This document shows, one piece after another, positions 62,120 to 64,000 of a stretch of DNA of 64,000 bases. The notes under the pieces were generated by a model, which saw only the letters and a list, made by a program, of their open reading frames with translations, was not told the DNA's origin and ran no database searches. Each line of letters opens with the position of its first letter. Position 1 is the stretch's first letter. Source of the stretch: Micropruina sonneratiae (GTDB taxonomy: Bacteria; Actinomycetota; Actinomycetes; Propionibacteriales; Propionibacteriaceae). The DNA lies in NCBI RefSeq assembly GCF_025972045.1, contig NZ_JAPDHX010000002.1:62001-126000 (forward strand), in the 5' to 3' direction. The position numbers and the translations under genes were made by a program.

Positions 62120-62475
62120 GCGCCCGCCTCTGCTGCGTCGCATCCGTGCACCGAGCAGGCAGGATCGATGCACGGGGCGTTCTCGTCAACCGCGAGGGTG
62201 ACGTCAACCAGGGCGGTCAGCGCCTGCGTCAGGTGGGGATCGGCGATCTCGTAGCGCGTCTTGCGGCCCTCGGGTTCGGCAGCAACGATGCCGCAGTCGC
62301 GCAGGCACGCCAGATGATTGGACACGTTGGAGCGTGTGAGGTCCAGATCGCGGGCCAGCTCTGCCGGGTAGGCCGGCCGGTCGAGCAGCGTCAGGATGAT
62401 CCGGGACCTGGTCGGGTCGGCCAGCGCGCGGCCCAACCGGTTCATCACGTCCAGGCGAGAAGCAATGGTCAGCAT
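62116..62475 (-). CDS. cmtR: ArsR/SmtB-family cadmium/lead repressor CmtR
   Basis: A 119-aa winged-helix repressor. The Cd/Pb ligands of M. tuberculosis CmtR are present at the same numbering: C57 and C61 in the recognition helix (LACLRDCGIV) and C102 (APCIDP). Two more cysteines (C107, C112) follow. On release from DNA it should allow cadD expression. A TATAGT hexamer about 13 nt upstream of the ATG is a candidate -10 and suggests a short leader. Confidence 0.94.
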   Translation of the reverse strand: MLTIASRLDVMNRLGRALADPTRSRIILTLLDRPAYPAELARDLDLTRSNVSNHLACLRDCGIVAAEPEGRKTRYEIADPHLTQALTALVDVTLAVDENAPCIDPACSVHGCDAAEAGA

Positions 62476-62610
62476 GCGCTGAACTATACAGCGAGGACTG
62501 AAGTGGTTTTACGCAGCCCGGAGTCGCTAAGCGTGCGAACGAGGCTGTGTCAGTTGGGGATCGACCCACGGGACGATTCGCCCGATCATCAGGGAACTCA
62601 CGAAGCGGCG
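62476..62610. other. cmtR leader/promoter region up to the transposon end
   Basis: No gene is visible. It contains the presumed cmtR promoter and runs into the right terminal repeat. Confidence 0.5.
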
Positions 62611-62643
62611 ACAGAACCCCGCCACATAACGGCCAAGGCCACA
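62611..62643. repeat. right terminal inverted repeat of the transposon
   Basis: Reads ACAGAACCCCGCCACATAAC on the plus strand and ends GCCACA. Its complement matches the left repeat at 27 of 33 positions. The element ends 5'-TG...CA-3', as expected for a Mu/Tn552-type transposase. Confidence 0.88.
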
Positions 62644-62650
62644 ATCCGGC
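62644..62650. repeat. target-site duplication, right copy (ATCCGGC)
   Basis: Exact copy of 55935-55941, flanking the right end of the transposon. Confidence 0.85.
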
Positions 62651-62823
62651 CGGGCCCGAACGACCGCGTCCATAGACATTCGTTTGCGGACGTGGTCCTA
62701 CAAGCGGTGATGGAGCAACGGGGTTCGGCTCGGCTACAAACGGAACGTTCGATTACCTCTGGCAGTTACAGGGGTACTTGACGCGACGAGCCGGCTACTC
62801 CTTTCAGACGCCCTGACTTGGCG
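62651..62823. promoter_or_regulatory. right half of the split res site; no gene
   Basis: CGTCCATAGACATT continuing to GCGGACG (62667-62692) resembles the left subsite at 55891-55908 (shared GTC(C)ATAGA and GCGGAC). A further motif (CTACAAACGGAACGTTCG, about 62,734-62,751) may be a third subsite. No coding frame is visible before the lipoprotein stop at 62824. Confidence 0.45.
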
Positions 62824-63939
62824 CTAACTTGCGACAGCCACCCGGTCGAAAACGAAGCCGCTCAGAGCCTGCTGTGATCCGTTGGCCGGGTCCACGATCC
62901 ACAGGTGTCGGTCAGATACGGCCAGCAGCCGCGGGGTCTTGCCCTCCAACCATCCGTACTGATCGTTGGCGTTGACGTCGTGAAGGGTGCCTGGAACCTG
63001 CATGGTCCGTCCTGTTGCGAGGTCGACCAGCATGATCCGGGTGTGATCGTCGCCCTTGGCGGTCATCGTGATGGCCAGGTAGCGGCCGTTGGCCGAGATC
63101 AATCCGTCGTCGCCCGAGTTGTACTGCGAGGTGAGCCGGTCGACGGCCTTCAACCCTTGCGGTGTCGCTGGTGCCTTCGTGCCGGTACGGCTGCGCTGAG
63201 TGACGCCGCACCGTGGGCATGTCCTCACCAGGACCGCGGTGGGCCCGAGCCCGATCTTCTGCCACTGTGGACGCCAGCCGCGCAGCCTCTTCGTCGAGCG
63301 TGGGGTGACGATGTACAGGGTGTTCGCCTTGCTCGTGAGCAGGTGGCCAGCCCCATCGGTATCGGGCAGGTCGTAGACAGCGGAGAGTGCGCGGCGACTC
63401 AGCACACGCGGGGTCTCGCCGCTGGTGCTCAGCCGAGTCACGAGTCGTCGACCGTCTGTGGGTTGCTCCGGGACGACCCACAGGGTCTCGCCCTCACCCG
63501 AATAGAGCCGACCGGATCCTCCGAACTCGCTCGGTAGCGGCCGGAGTTCCCCCTGGGCGGTGACGAGGAAACCCTGGGGATCGTCCACCTGCTTGACCAC
63601 CAACAGGCCTGGCACTGCGACGAAGTTCTTGAAGGCGTCCAGTTGCGGCGCGGCGATCAGTTCAACTGTCCGGTGGGCGATATCGATGCTCAGCACCCCT
63701 CCGTCGGTTTCGGCGTAGACGTGGCCACTGCCGGCGACCTTCAACGCCTCGGGGAACGCGACCCGAACTGGCGGCACCGAAGCGTCCGCGGTTGAGGGCG
63801 CGGCGGAGGAACCCGTCGATGACCCGGTGGGACGGCTCGCCGTCGATGCCGCCGGGGCGCTTGGTGTCGCTGCTTGCGGATCGGTGCACCCGAGCAGGAG
63901 AAGAAGCGCGGCCGCTGCAGCCACCATCGTGCGACGCAT
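62824..63939 (-). CDS. lipoprotein with beta-propeller-like repeats, unknown function
   Basis: A 371-aa protein starting MRRTMVAAAAALLLLLGCTD: a lipoprotein signal with lipobox LLGC. A Ser/Thr/Ala/Pro linker of about 45 residues is followed by a region of beta-strand repeats (VYAETDGGVLSIDI, GLLVVKQVDDPQG, LLTSKANTLYIVTP, LWIVDPANGSQQAL), suggesting a WD40/PQQ-like beta-propeller. A CPRCG pair lies in the middle. AGGGAGAAA lies before the ATG at 63939; an upstream GTG at 63960 is less likely. It lies beyond the transposon, in the remaining island or chromosome. Confidence 0.8.
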   Translation of the reverse strand: MRRTMVAAAAALLLLLGCTDPQAATPSAPAASTASRPTGSSTGSSAAPSTADASVPPVRVAFPEALKVAGSGHVYAETDGGVLSIDIAHRTVELIAAPQLDAFKNFVAVPGLLVVKQVDDPQGFLVTAQGELRPLPSEFGGSGRLYSGEGETLWVVPEQPTDGRRLVTRLSTSGETPRVLSRRALSAVYDLPDTDGAGHLLTSKANTLYIVTPRSTKRLRGWRPQWQKIGLGPTAVLVRTCPRCGVTQRSRTGTKAPATPQGLKAVDRLTSQYNSGDDGLISANGRYLAITMTAKGDDHTRIMLVDLATGRTMQVPGTLHDVNANDQYGWLEGKTPRLLAVSDRHLWIVDPANGSQQALSGFVFDRVAVAS

Positions 63940-64000
63940 CACACTTTCTCCCTTTGCCACCGGCCCGATCGCGGAAATGAGGTGCCTGCGGTGGACCCAA

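Larger units (their letters stand above)
55942..62643. mobile_element. Tn552/Tn5053-like heavy-metal-resistance transposon
   Basis: A complete 6.7-kb element defined by 33-bp terminal inverted repeats (27/33 identical, both starting 5'-TGTGG) and a 7-bp target duplication. Contents: tniB-like ATPase, tniA-like DDE transposase, resolvase with its own control region, divergent merR and merA, and cmtR-cadD. The transposase and ATPase sizes (464 and 272 aa) are close to the p480/p271 pair of staphylococcal Tn552, and no tniQ is seen, unlike Tn402/Tn5053. Both families are known to insert in or near resolvase res sites, as here. The perfect target duplication implies a fairly recent single insertion. 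Confidence 0.88.

Overview
This is a very GC-rich actinobacterial chromosome segment. Gene content and order point to Propionibacteriaceae or a close relative: an S-(hydroxymethyl)mycothiol dehydrogenase (mycothiol user), a PPA1309-family protein, DUF3107, a UPF0182 membrane protein, a PknG-type kinase, and the block adnA-adnB-nudC ... uvrD2-ubiB-type kinase ... PDZ protease-UPF0182 that I recall from mycobacteria. Family assignments come from reading the translations; no search was run.

Layout. 1-9.3 kb: end of a secreted Ig-like repeat protein, a stand-alone LigD polymerase domain, the mycothiol dehydrogenase/metallo-hydrolase pair, a DEAD-box helicase, DUF3107, a lactonase-like hydrolase and a three-gene ABC-2 exporter. 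9.4-21.3 kb: one long leftward run telA - small protein - CbxX-type AAA ATPase - four-helix membrane protein - coiled-coil protein - PknG-like kinase - PP2C phosphatase - VWA protein - FHA protein. Five successive junctions are 4-nt stop/start overlaps, so this looks like a single Ser/Thr phospho-signalling unit. 21.4-21.6 kb: cold-shock protein. 21.8-42.8 kb: a DNA-repair district with AdnA, AdnB, NudC, an acyl-CoA synthetase, an S4 protein, RecD, RecB, RecC, UvrD2 and an ABC1/UbiB kinase. 42.8-54.7 kb: ThiF-like protein, DUF5679, YgjP-like peptidase, DUF2342 protein, PDZ/Lon-like protease, PPA1309, UPF0182, two M16 peptidases and a cell-wall-type Pro/Thr repeat protein.

55.0 kb to the end is acquired DNA. 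A truncated 3' tRNA end with its terminator at 55,011-55,080 looks like an attachment-site remnant, followed by a possible integrase tail and a serine recombinase. Into the control region just upstream of that recombinase a complete 6.7-kb transposon has inserted (55,942-62,643). I can define both 33-bp terminal inverted repeats and a 7-bp target duplication (ATCCGGC). It carries a DDE transposase, an AAA partner ATPase, its own resolvase and two metal modules: divergent merR/merA around a perfect 24-bp operator palindrome, and cmtR-cadD. The architecture (about 464-aa transposase, 272-aa ATPase, resolvase, insertion beside another resolvase gene) matches the Tn552/Tn5053 'res-hunter' families, here in an actinobacterium. 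A lipoprotein gene follows to the right.

The most distinctive features are the transposon caught in a foreign resolvase site, the PknG signalling operon with TelA and CbxX but no visible solute-binding protein, and the stacking of AdnAB, RecBCD and UvrD2 within 20 kb.
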